A DNA stretch of 64,000 bases from Mycolicibacterium moriokaense. Its GTDB lineage: Bacteria; Actinomycetota; Actinomycetes; Mycobacteriales; Mycobacteriaceae. The stretch covers positions 186,001-250,000 of the forward strand of contig NZ_QQBJ01000003.1 in the NCBI RefSeq assembly GCF_003347205.1. The letters run 5' to 3'. A model generated the notes under the pieces. It did no database searches and had not been told where the DNA came from. It saw only the letters and a program-made list of their open reading frames with translations. Below, piece by piece: positions 25,826 to 33,192 of this stretch (the stretch's first letter is position 1; every line of letters begins with the position of its first letter). The translations under genes and the position numbers were made by a program.

Positions 25826-25885
25826 GCGAGCAGCCGCAAAAGTACCCTCAGCCAGGGGTTTTGGGGTACTTTTGCGTCTGCTCGC
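25826..25885. terminator. Long near-perfect inverted repeat after the operon
   Basis: A 22-bp arm at 25826-25847 matches the reverse complement of 25864-25885 at 21 of 22 positions, with a 16-bp loop. The inner part is CGCAAAAGTACCC / GGGTACTTTTGCG. It starts 11 bp after the TetR stop, so it is most simply the strong terminator of the P450 operon. It ends only 22 bp before the next coding start, so it could also affect that gene's leader. Confidence 0.65.
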
Positions 25886-25906
25886 CGAGGAAAAAGAGGA
25901 GGTGCA

Positions 25907-27187
25907 GTGGCAGACCAAGTCGAATCGGCATGGCCGACACATCCCGACTACCGGGTCGACATCGTGCGTTGCGCCCATCGCGGCCAGGTCTGGAAGGACG
26001 ACGTCCTTCTCGCCGACAGCGTCAACTGCATGGTCGTATCGGAGACCGACCACGCCGATCGGCTGTATTTTCCAGAATCCGACGTGCGGTGGGACCTGTT
26101 CACCCCGACCGATTACACGACCGAATGTCCCTTCAAGGGCAGGGCCTCCTACTGGAGTCTGACCGGCGGCGGCCCCGCGCACTCCAACGTGGCATGGGCC
26201 TACCCCACTCCACTGCCGGAGGTCGACGCGCTGGCCGGCCACGTCTCGTTCTACGACGAACGTCTGGACGTCGTTCTGGTGGAAGGGTGGCCGGACGGGT
26301 CCGACGTCGTGGCCAAGTTTCCGTTGTGGGGTGACGCCGCCGAGTTGGTGCGGCTCATCGACGTGGAACCGATCGCCGACAACGCATACCGCGGACCCGC
26401 CCACGGGCCCACCCGTCGCGACGTGGTCGAAGGCGGCCAGTTGTTGGCCGACGCGATCGTCGCGTCCTCCAAGACCCTGCCAGATCAGCGCGTCACTTCG
26501 GCGTCGATGGTCTTCACCAAGGCCGCCTCGTTCGAGGCGCCGGTCGACATCGCTGTCGAGGTTCTGCGGCGCGGTCGCACATTCTCCACGACCGAGGTGC
26601 GGATCACCCAGAACGGCTCATTGCGCAGCGCGGGACTCCTGCTGGCCGATTCGGGGGCCCGCGATGTGATGGGCCACGTGGTGGCGATGCCGGATGTCCC
26701 GGGACCCGACGAGGCGGCGCCGTTCGCCGGCTTCGCGATGACCGGGCGTGAGATTCGAATCGTGGACGACGTGTACCAGCCTGACCCGGATCGTATCGGA
26801 CCGCCGGAAATCAACGCCTGGGTGCGGTTTCGAGACACGCCCGGCCAACGGTGTCTGAATGCCGCGCTGGTGGCTCAGTCCGCGACACACTGGACTATCG
26901 CCGCAGGAATGTTGCCACATCGGGGAATTGGCGAGGCCCAGGCACACCGCACGCTGTCAACGGGAATCATGAAGGCGACCATAGCTTTTCACGATGATGT
27001 CGAAGTGACCGAGTGGCTGCTCTACGCTAACCGCGCGTTCTGGTCCGGCCGCGGACTGGTCCAGGGCGACGGTCATGTGTTCACCCGCGATGGGCGCCTT
27101 GCAGCCTCCTACGTGGTCCAAGCGATGGTGCGCGAATTCGACGGAGATCCGGCGACGATGGGACGGGACGACCGAACCGCCATGTGA
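25907..27187 (+). CDS. DUF427 domain fused to double-hot-dog acyl-CoA thioesterase
   Basis: 426 aa, GTG start after AGGAGG. Residues ~15-140 are a DUF427 domain: VRCAHRGQVWKDDVLLADSVNCMVVSETDHADRLYFPESDV, then TTECPFKGRASYWSL and VAWAYPTP. Residues ~165-420 resemble a TesB-type acyl-CoA thioesterase: RRDVVEGGQLLADAIVASSKTLPDQRVTSASMVF, then a second hot-dog with NAALVAQSATHWTIAAGM and LLYANRAFWSGRGLVQGDGHVFTRDGRLAASYVVQAM. The usual TesB Asp-Thr/Gln triad is partly visible. The fusion suggests one binds and the other hydrolyses an acyl thioester (inference). Third-position GC is slightly lower near 26.8-27.0 kb than in its neighbours. Confidence 0.8.
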   Translation: MADQVESAWPTHPDYRVDIVRCAHRGQVWKDDVLLADSVNCMVVSETDHADRLYFPESDVRWDLFTPTDYTTECPFKGRASYWSLTGGGPAHSNVAWAYPTPLPEVDALAGHVSFYDERLDVVLVEGWPDGSDVVAKFPLWGDAAELVRLIDVEPIADNAYRGPAHGPTRRDVVEGGQLLADAIVASSKTLPDQRVTSASMVFTKAASFEAPVDIAVEVLRRGRTFSTTEVRITQNGSLRSAGLLLADSGARDVMGHVVAMPDVPGPDEAAPFAGFAMTGREIRIVDDVYQPDPDRIGPPEINAWVRFRDTPGQRCLNAALVAQSATHWTIAAGMLPHRGIGEAQAHRTLSTGIMKATIAFHDDVEVTEWLLYANRAFWSGRGLVQGDGHVFTRDGRLAASYVVQAMVREFDGDPATMGRDDRTAM

Positions 27188-27207
27188 CGCCTCAGCCGTT
27201 CTCGGTC

Positions 27208-27278
27208 GCACCGCAAGCGACCTATTTTGTACGGCTCAGAGCAGCGTGTCGCCGTACAGACACGGTCGCTCGCGGTGC
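27208..27278. terminator. Compound hairpin between converging genes
   Basis: The outer arms 27208-27222 and 27264-27278 pair at 14 of 15 positions (GCACCGC-AGCGACC type), and the inner arms TGTACGGC (27228-27235) and GCCGTACA (27251-27258) pair perfectly. Lying between the stops of converging genes, it can terminate transcription from both sides. Confidence 0.65.
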
Positions 27279-27282
27279 CAAG

Positions 27283-28131
27283 TCAGCGATGCAGTTCGGC
27301 GAGCGCGTGCACCTGCTCCAGGTAGTGCTCGAATGAGCGGTGAACGAACCGCGCGGACACCACCGTCGTGCCTGCCGCAGTCATGTGCGCCAAGACTTCA
27401 GCCGTCTCCTCGGGCGATCCGACGGGGTCGAGCGGTCGATCGGCGGGCAGCACCACCTCGAAGCCGGGTGGAATCTCCTTGGCCTGCAACCATTCCCCGG
27501 CCGTCGAGACCGAGATCCCGAACGGGCACCATCCCTCGGCCAGCGTGATCGCCCGCCGCAGCGAGCGCTTGGTGCGTCCGCCGATCCAGATCGGCATGCG
27601 TTCCTGCAAGGCGCACGGGTCGACGGTCAGCCCCCCGAACGAGTAGTACTTCCCGGCGTACACCGGCTCGTTGGTCGACAACGCGGCGCGAAGCGCGCGT
27701 AACGCGTCGTCGGCGCGCTCGCCGCGGTCGTCGAACGGCGCCCCGAGCAGGTCGAACTCCTCCTTGAGCGTGCCGACCCCGACGCCGAGGATCACCCGCC
27801 CGCCGCTGACGTGATCCAAAGTGCCGTAGCGCTTCACGATCGCCAGCGGATGGTGGTAGCCGAGGACAAGGGTCATGGTCGCCAGCCGGATCTGCTGCGT
27901 GCGCGCCGACACATAGCCCAGCGTGGCCAGCGGATCCCAGTATCGCGATCCGCGCCGGTCCGCCTCCGTCGAGGGGATGCCGATGTGCTCGCTACACGTG
28001 AGGTGGTGGTAGCCAAGGCGATCGGCCGTCTCGGCCACCCGGCCGATCTCGTCGATCGACGCGTCCTTCTCCCACGTCAGCGGAGCGCCTGCGACATTGG
28101 TGACCACGGGCGTGGCGATGGCGAGTTTCAA
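27283..28131 (-). CDS. LLM-class F420-dependent oxidoreductase
   Basis: 282 aa from TTG at 28131, which overlaps the stop of the upstream TauD-like gene (TTGA); the frame upstream of it is antisense-like and not protein-like. LKLAIATPVVTNVAGAP opens the barrel. HHLTCSEHIGIPSTEADRRGSRYWDPLATLGYVSARTQQIRLATMTLVLGYHHPLAIVKRYGTLDHVSGGRVILGVGVGTLKEEFDLLG is the F420/LLM core and MPIWIGGRTKRSLRRA the phosphate loop. Last gene of a four-gene operon with Rieske and TauD oxygenases, so it probably handles an intermediate of that pathway. Substrate unknown. Confidence 0.87.
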   Translation of the reverse strand: MKLAIATPVVTNVAGAPLTWEKDASIDEIGRVAETADRLGYHHLTCSEHIGIPSTEADRRGSRYWDPLATLGYVSARTQQIRLATMTLVLGYHHPLAIVKRYGTLDHVSGGRVILGVGVGTLKEEFDLLGAPFDDRGERADDALRALRAALSTNEPVYAGKYYSFGGLTVDPCALQERMPIWIGGRTKRSLRRAITLAEGWCPFGISVSTAGEWLQAKEIPPGFEVVLPADRPLDPVGSPEETAEVLAHMTAAGTTVVSARFVHRSFEHYLEQVHALAELHR

Positions 28132-28985
28132 TTCAGTGGCTCTTCGCCCGCCAGGATCGTGCGGTGCATGAGCCGGCCGCTGTCGACCGGATACTCCAGC
28201 ACCCGGTGCATGGTGCCGGTGTTGTCCCAGATGAGCAGGTCGCCGGGTTGCCACTCATGCCGGTAAACATACTGCGGTCGGGTGGCCCAATCGCGCAGGC
28301 GGGCAAGCAGGGCGCGGCTTTCCTCGACCGGCATGCCGACCACGTAGTCGGCTGTCGCACCGAGAAGTAGCGACTTGCGCCCGGACTGGTGGGTCCACAC
28401 GATCGGGCACGCCTTGGTCGGCGACTTCTGCCAGAACGCGATCTCGTCGTAGCTCATCTCGGGGCGGACGTAGTACTGCGAGCGCTCGGCGCTGTGCACC
28501 ACCCGAAGCTCCGCGATCGCATCCTTGTCCTCGGCGGGCAGGTCGTCGTAGGCGGCGTAGGTGTTGCAGAACTCCGTCTCGCCGCCGGTTTCCGACAGCG
28601 TGACGGCGCGCAGCAGCGTGGCCAGGTTCGGGTAGGGCTGCAGGGATCCGTCGAAGTGCCAGAACATCGAGCCCTTGAGGTATTCGGCGCGCTGGTTGAC
28701 GTTCTTGTCGAGCGAGATCTTGTAGATGCCGCCCTGGCCCTCGTTCTCGGGTATCGCCCCGAGGGTCTTGGCGATCGCGACCTGCTGGTCGTCGTCGATG
28801 TCCAGGCCGCGGAAGAACACGACGCCCCGTCGTTCCAGGATCGCGCGGATGGTGGCGGCCTCGCGGCCGTCGAGCAAGGTGTCCAGGTCGGTCCTGATCT
28901 CGCTGCCGATCCTCGGGGTGACGTCGACGACGTCCAACTGCGCTTCGCGCACGTGAGGAGCACCGAAGGGCCCAGTCAGTCCCAT
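28128..28985 (-). CDS. TauD/TfdA-family Fe(II)/2-oxoglutarate dioxygenase
   Basis: 285 aa jelly-roll oxygenase. The facial triad is visible: H110 and D112 in FWHFDGS, and distal H260 in NTGTMHRVLEY. The 2-oxoglutarate-binding Arg lies in GRLMHRTILAGEE (271/275). QPGDLLIWDN precedes the distal His as in TauD/TfdA. These enzymes hydroxylate next to a heteroatom and release taurine sulfite, phenols or similar. It stands 4 bp after the 107-aa gene and overlaps the LLM start, in one operon with a Rieske oxygenase. The substrate is not predictable from the motifs. Confidence 0.92.
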   Translation of the reverse strand: MGLTGPFGAPHVREAQLDVVDVTPRIGSEIRTDLDTLLDGREAATIRAILERRGVVFFRGLDIDDDQQVAIAKTLGAIPENEGQGGIYKISLDKNVNQRAEYLKGSMFWHFDGSLQPYPNLATLLRAVTLSETGGETEFCNTYAAYDDLPAEDKDAIAELRVVHSAERSQYYVRPEMSYDEIAFWQKSPTKACPIVWTHQSGRKSLLLGATADYVVGMPVEESRALLARLRDWATRPQYVYRHEWQPGDLLIWDNTGTMHRVLEYPVDSGRLMHRTILAGEEPLN

Positions 28986-28989
28986 GGCG

Positions 28990-29313
28990 TCAGCTCACTC
29001 TCGTCAGAATCGTGCTGGCCGAATGCTTCACCCGCGGCTGCTTCCACAGCTCGACCGCCAGCGAAACGGTGATCAGCGAGTAGAGCAGGTTGCGCAGGTT
29101 CGCGACGTCCTCGGGCAGCGGTTCGGAGTAGTCGAACTTGTCGATGTAGGCCACCGCCTCCTCGGCGACCGGGAACACCTCGTCGTAGAAGGCCTTGATC
29201 TCATCCATGGAACTGTTCACGCGCTTGACGTAGCGCTGGTGGCCGTCCTCGATGGCCCACTCGTCGACGAGGTGTTCGAGCGACGAAAACTCCTGCGGCA
29301 GTTGCGTGCTCAT
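28990..29313 (-). CDS. Unknown 107-aa helical protein between Rieske and TauD genes
   Basis: MSTQLPQEFSSLEHLVDEWAIEDGHQRY and the rest look fully helical: an acidic N-half, then EVFPVAEEAVAYIDKF and LRNLLYSLITVSLAVELWKQPRVKHSA, an amphipathic final helix. I recognise no family. Its ATGA overlap with the Rieske stop and 4-bp gap to the TauD gene show tight coupling, so it is probably an accessory (small helical partner or stabiliser) of the oxygenase. It is not a classic ring-hydroxylating beta subunit, which is larger (~160-180 aa) and beta-rich. Confidence 0.75.
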   Translation of the reverse strand: MSTQLPQEFSSLEHLVDEWAIEDGHQRYVKRVNSSMDEIKAFYDEVFPVAEEAVAYIDKFDYSEPLPEDVANLRNLLYSLITVSLAVELWKQPRVKHSASTILTRVS

Positions 29314-30578
29314 GACTTGCCCGTCTCGACGTAGTCGGCAACCGTCTTGTGCAGATGCCGCAACAGGATTTCCTCGTCGTTCATCGTGAAGTGGGTCAGG
29401 ACGCCGCTGTTCAGCATCGCCTGCAGCCCTTCCGAAGGGCTGGCGTCCTCGAGGATGATGTCGTTGAGGAACGTCATCGTCAGTTCCTGGCCCAGCCGCT
29501 CCTTGTGCGTGGTCGGCGGTTGGTAGTACGCCTCGGTCTCGAAGATGTGCGAGTGCGGCCCGGTCGGCCAGTGTGTGTGGACCGTGAACCCGGACGCGCC
29601 GAAGATCAGCACGAAGTTGGGGAAGAACTGATACGAGTCGAAGCCGTACTTCTCCGAACGCGTCGGATTGATTCCCGGCGGCATCGGCCCCTTGTCGAGC
29701 TTCTTGTTCCACGGCCCGGCTGCGCTGGCCTCGAAGACGCACTCGATCGGCTTGGAGTACGGCGTCTTCTGCGACGGCTCACCGGAGAACGAGAACATCC
29801 GGTGCGGACCCTTGAGTTGATACGCCAACGCGTCGGTGAACGGGTTCGGTTGATCGAACGCCTCTCTGGCCTCCGCGGTCAGCGCGCCGAACGAGGACGC
29901 GTGCAGATAGGGCCCGTGGTAGCTCTCGGCGAAGCCGTCGAGGAAGATCTTCCAGTTGCACTGCAATTCCGCCCTGAACCGGTACACCTGGTGCGGTCCG
30001 GCGAACGGGTAGCCCTCGATGCTGTGGGCGAGTTCGCCGAGGTACGCGCGCACAGGTTCGGTGTTGTGCGGGTTCAGGTTGATGAAGATGAAGCCTTCCC
30101 ACACCTCGCACTGAATGGCGGGCACCCGGCAGCTGTCGGCGTCGAAGTCGAGCAGCAGATCTTTGCGGGTGGCCGAGTGCAGCGAGCCGTCCAACTTGTA
30201 GCGCCAGCCGTGGAAGCGGCAGTACAGCAGGGGCGCGCGGCCCTGCACTTCTTGAAACGGGTCGTCCTCCCACAGCATCTTGTTGCCGCGGTGCGGGCAG
30301 ATGTTGTGGAAGGCGCGGATGACGTCATCCTTGCCGCGCACGATGATCACCGACGTGTTGAGGAATCTCAGCTCGCGGGTGAAGTAGCTGCCGGACTTCG
30401 GAACCCGCTCCACCCGGCCCATGTAGAGCCAGGTCTTCTTGAAGACGTGCTCGCGTTCCTTGTCGTAGAACTCCGGTGACACGCAGTCCTGCAGCGACAC
30501 CGGGCCGCGGCCGAGTTCGGGGTACGCGTCGGTCCAGTGTCCGCTGGCGGGCTTGCTGACCAGGGTTTCCTGACTCAT
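29310..30578 (-). CDS. Rieske non-heme iron oxygenase, alpha subunit
   Basis: 422 aa from the ATG at 30578. The Rieske centre is C94-P-H96 (NICPHRGNKM) and C120-R-F-H123 (LLYCRFHGWRYKLDG). The mononuclear iron site is in LDGFAESYHGPYLHASS near residues 205-222 with its two His. It is a hydroxylase or demethylase using O2 with a reductase and ferredoxin that are not encoded nearby. First gene of the Rieske-107aa-TauD-LLM operon, divergent from a LysR regulator. The domain order and length match aromatic-ring or carnitine-type Rieske oxygenases; substrate unknown. Confidence 0.93.
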   Translation of the reverse strand: MSQETLVSKPASGHWTDAYPELGRGPVSLQDCVSPEFYDKEREHVFKKTWLYMGRVERVPKSGSYFTRELRFLNTSVIIVRGKDDVIRAFHNICPHRGNKMLWEDDPFQEVQGRAPLLYCRFHGWRYKLDGSLHSATRKDLLLDFDADSCRVPAIQCEVWEGFIFINLNPHNTEPVRAYLGELAHSIEGYPFAGPHQVYRFRAELQCNWKIFLDGFAESYHGPYLHASSFGALTAEAREAFDQPNPFTDALAYQLKGPHRMFSFSGEPSQKTPYSKPIECVFEASAAGPWNKKLDKGPMPPGINPTRSEKYGFDSYQFFPNFVLIFGASGFTVHTHWPTGPHSHIFETEAYYQPPTTHKERLGQELTMTFLNDIILEDASPSEGLQAMLNSGVLTHFTMNDEEILLRHLHKTVADYVETGKS

Positions 30579-30670
30579 GAGGCCTGACGGTACAACCGGG
30601 GATTTCAGGCAAACAGACGCGCCAGCGCAACACCGTGTTGCATATTTGGAACAGCAGCCCGCAACCACTG

Positions 30671-30732
30671 CATCGAGTCTGCGGACAGATCGCCGATCGC
30701 GCTGAAATCGCGATCTCTCAGCAGACTCGATG
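30671..30732. promoter_or_regulatory. Nested inverted repeats between the Rieske operon and LysR gene
   Basis: CATCGAGTCTGC at 30671-30682 is repeated exactly inverted at 30721-30732. Inside lies GATCGCG (30695-30701) with CGCGATC (30709-30715). The outer arms contain T-N11-A-like dyads, as used by LysR regulators. Located in the 195-bp divergent region, these are good candidate recognition and activation sites of the LysR protein at 30774. Confidence 0.5.
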
Positions 30733-30761
30733 AGGTACATGAGCTCGATGAGGTACATGAG
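30726..30761 (+). repeat. Two exact tandem copies of an 18-bp unit
   Basis: The unit CTCGATGAGGTACATGAG occupies 30726-30743 and again 30744-30761, with no mismatch. It lies just upstream of the LysR ribosome site (GAGGGAG) and overlaps the right arm of the inverted repeat ending at 30732, so the duplication copies part of that putative operator into the leader. Confidence 0.8.
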
Positions 30762-30773
30762 AGGGAGAAACAC

Positions 30774-31688
30774 GTGGAGCAGAACCCGCCGTTCGACCTC
30801 GACGCCCTGCTGGTGTTCGGCAAGGTGGTGGAGAACCGCAGCCTGTCTAAGGCCGCCGCGCTGCTCGGTATGCCGAAGTCGACCGTCAGCCGAAAGCTCA
30901 CGAAGCTGGAAGCCGACCTCGGGATCAAGCTGCTGCGCAAGAACACCCACCAGCTGACCGTGACCGACCTCGGCGAGCAGATCTACGCCCACGCCGCGAA
31001 GATCCTCACCGAGGCCAACAGCGTGCGCGCCCTGGTCGAAGGCAGCAGGCAGGAACCGCAGGGCGAACTGAAGGTCGCGCTGCCGATCTTCGTCGGCATC
31101 GACTACGCATCGCGCGTCGGTGCGGTGTTCCTGCAGCGCCATCCCCATTCGCGGCTCGACATCCGGCTGGTCGACACGCTGGTCGACCCGATCAAGGACG
31201 GGTTCGACGTCGTGTTCGGCACCGGGCCGCTGCAGGACTCGACGCTGATCGCGCGCAAGGTGTTCGACCTGGAACTGTTCCTCTGCGCGTCGCCGGACTT
31301 CCTGCGTCAGGCCGCCCCGATCACCACGCCGGCGGACATGAGCGACGTGCCCTTCATCGACTTCGGCTTCGCGGGCCCGCGCAGGCTGACCGTATCGCGC
31401 AACAAGCGACGCCACGAGATCGCGCCGACGGTCCGGGCGCGCGCCAACAACTTTCAGGTGTGCAAGCAGTACATCCTGGGCGGCCTCGGGATCGGCGCGA
31501 TGCCCACGCAGATCATCTGCACCGACGAGTTGCGCGACGGCAGCCTGGTGCCGGTGCTGCCGGAGTGGAAGCTCGACCCGCTCGAGGTGCACATGGTCTA
31601 TCCGTTCGAGCTGTCGTTCTCGACCCTGATCAGCGCGTTCTACGACGCGGCGTGCGAGATCATCGTCGAAAACATCGCACGCTCGTAA
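30774..31688 (+). CDS. LysR-family transcriptional regulator
   Basis: 304 aa, GTG start behind GAGGGAG. The winged HTH DLDALLVFGKVVENRSLSKAAALLGMPKSTVSRKLTKLEADLGIKLLRKN fills residues ~6-58. The effector domain runs from ELKVALPIFVGIDY to the end, with FVGIDYASRVGAVFLQRHPHSRLDIRL and GLGIGAMPTQIICTDEL. It most resembles the DsdC/AaeR-like branch of the family (inference). It is divergent from the Rieske-TauD-LLM operon, its most likely target, with the inverted repeats at 30671-30732 between them. Confidence 0.92.
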   Translation: MEQNPPFDLDALLVFGKVVENRSLSKAAALLGMPKSTVSRKLTKLEADLGIKLLRKNTHQLTVTDLGEQIYAHAAKILTEANSVRALVEGSRQEPQGELKVALPIFVGIDYASRVGAVFLQRHPHSRLDIRLVDTLVDPIKDGFDVVFGTGPLQDSTLIARKVFDLELFLCASPDFLRQAAPITTPADMSDVPFIDFGFAGPRRLTVSRNKRRHEIAPTVRARANNFQVCKQYILGGLGIGAMPTQIICTDELRDGSLVPVLPEWKLDPLEVHMVYPFELSFSTLISAFYDAACEIIVENIARS

Positions 31689-31705
31689 CCTCATCGGGAT
31701 CTCAT

Positions 31706-31747
31706 TGACGATCGTCATTGACAGCCGTCAGTGAAACCCGATACGGT
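31706..31747 (+). promoter_or_regulatory. Promoter with two adjacent TGAC-N4-GTCA operators
   Basis: TGACGATCGTCA (31706-31717, a perfect palindrome) is followed one base later by TGACAGCCGTCA (31719-31730). The -35 TTGACA (31718-31723) lies within the second copy and, after 18 bases, TACGGT (31742-31747) forms the -10. The GTG of the TetR gene begins seven bases later, so the mRNA is probably leaderless and self-repressed. Confidence 0.6.
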
Positions 31748-31753
31748 CGCCGT

Positions 31754-32341
31754 GTGGCGACGATCGGGACGCGCGAAGCTCAACGACTCGAGACCCGGGC
31801 CCGGCTGTTCGACGCGGCGGTCGCCGAGATCGGCAGGTCGGGACTGGCCGGCGCCGACGTCAGCGCCATCGCCGCGGCGACGGGCGTGGCGCGCGGCACG
31901 TTCTATTTCCACTTCCCGACCAAGGAACACGTGGTCGCCGAACTCGAGCGGGCGGAAGAGGCCGCGATCGTAGTCGATCTCGAGGCCGCGGGCCCTCGAT
32001 CAGACCTCACAGAATTGCTCGCCGAGCTGGTGCGCCAAGTGCTCGATGCCGAAAAGCGCCTGGGTCCCATCACCTTTCGGGACATGCTGGGGCTGCACTT
32101 CTCGCCGACACGCCCCCTCGATGACGAACTGCAGCGGCATCCACTTGCCGAATTCGTCATCGCCAAGATCGCCGACGCTCAGCACGCCGGCCAGGTGCTG
32201 CCCGACGCCGATGCCGGCGAACTCGGGGTGATCTTCCTGACCGGCCTGTTCGCTCTGCTCTGCACCGCAGACGCCGAACCGCGCGCCGCGATACTCGACC
32301 GCTATGTCACAACAATTGTTCGAGGAATGGAAAACCGATGA
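31754..32341 (+). CDS. TetR-family regulator
   Basis: 195 aa from GTG at 31754, placed at the predicted transcription start. Residues ~8-60 are the HTH: EAQRLETRARLFDAAVAEIGRSGLAGADVSAIAAATGVARGTFYFHFPTKEHVVAELERAEE. The C-domain contains EKRLGPITFRDMLGLHF and a final dimer helix. ATGA overlap with the ferritin-like gene puts both on one mRNA with self-regulation through the tandem TGAC-N4-GTCA sites. An upstream TTG at 31718 lies inside the promoter and is rejected. Confidence 0.88.
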   Translation: MATIGTREAQRLETRARLFDAAVAEIGRSGLAGADVSAIAAATGVARGTFYFHFPTKEHVVAELERAEEAAIVVDLEAAGPRSDLTELLAELVRQVLDAEKRLGPITFRDMLGLHFSPTRPLDDELQRHPLAEFVIAKIADAQHAGQVLPDADAGELGVIFLTGLFALLCTADAEPRAAILDRYVTTIVRGMENR

Positions 32342-33162
32342 ACACCAACGGTATTGACGGCTATCGGGATTACCTGGCCCGCCGTGACGGAGACGCCGAC
32401 CTGCTGAACCGACGGCTCGCGAGCCGAGAGCAGTTCTTCAACGGCTTGGAGTCGGACCCCGTTTCCTCGGCCCATCCCGCCGATCGGGAGGTGTTCGCGC
32501 GCAACCTTCGCCGCCGCAAGCCCGAGCCCGGTCTTGACCGGCGAATGCTGTTCCTTCTGGCGACCGCCAAGCTCAACCAAGCGGAACGGTTCGGCGTTGG
32601 TCTCGGCGAGACCTACGGACACAACAGCGGCGACGATGTGCCGCCGGAGCGGGTCTACATGGAACTCGAGGAGCACTACCACACCCGCCTGCTGGCGTAC
32701 GTGCTGGACATCTTCGACCTGCCCTTCCAGGTGGTCGCGCCGCCGCTGGTGATGCGCCAGTTCGTCAAGACCGCCGTCTTCCTGCCGGAACGGGTTGGCT
32801 TCATGTTCGTCGGTGCGTCAGAAATGGCCGGCTGCATCATGTTTCATCAACTCCGCCGCATCGGCGTCGAACTGTTCGCCGACGAGCCCGAGGTCGCCGC
32901 CCGTGTCGAACGGCTCTACAGCGAAATCCTCACCGACGAGGTCGGCCACGTCGGCTACTGCGCGGCCCGGTGCACCGCGCCGGAGCGGGCGATCATGCGC
33001 CGCCTCTACCCGCGGATCGGCCGACTGATCGCGCGCCAGACCTACGAGATCACCCTGCTGACCGACCGCGACGAACTGCACGCGCTGCTGGACCGGCCTT
33101 TCGACGTCGACGAACTCTCCGTCGGTCTGTCGAACGAGACATTCCTCGCCGCCCATCCATGA
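32338..33162 (+). CDS. Ferritin-like (putative di-iron) protein, unknown function
   Basis: 274 aa, mostly helical. Carboxylate/His pairs typical of di-iron four-helix proteins occur in order: LNQAERFG (~85), YMELEEHYHTRLLAY (~108), GASEMAGCIMFHQL (~162) and ILTDEVGHVGY (~200). This spacing suits an AurF- or AlkB-unrelated ferritin-like oxygenase or oxidase, but no named family is recognised. It is coupled to its TetR regulator by ATGA and followed by an SRPBCC lipid/ligand-binding gene and a sulfatase, suggesting catabolism or detoxification of a hydrophobic compound (inference). Cytoplasmic; no signal peptide. Confidence 0.7.
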   Translation: MNTNGIDGYRDYLARRDGDADLLNRRLASREQFFNGLESDPVSSAHPADREVFARNLRRRKPEPGLDRRMLFLLATAKLNQAERFGVGLGETYGHNSGDDVPPERVYMELEEHYHTRLLAYVLDIFDLPFQVVAPPLVMRQFVKTAVFLPERVGFMFVGASEMAGCIMFHQLRRIGVELFADEPEVAARVERLYSEILTDEVGHVGYCAARCTAPERAIMRRLYPRIGRLIARQTYEITLLTDRDELHALLDRPFDVDELSVGLSNETFLAAHP

Positions 33163-33180
33163 TTCGAGTCGGGCACGCCC

Positions 33181-33186
33181 TACCAT
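33181..33186 (+). promoter_or_regulatory. -10 box for a leaderless SRPBCC-sulfatase transcript
   Basis: TACCAT at 33181-33186 lies six bases before the ATG at 33193 and no ribosome site is present. This indicates an internal promoter giving a leaderless mRNA. Confidence 0.4.
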
Positions 33187-33192
33187 GGCCCA

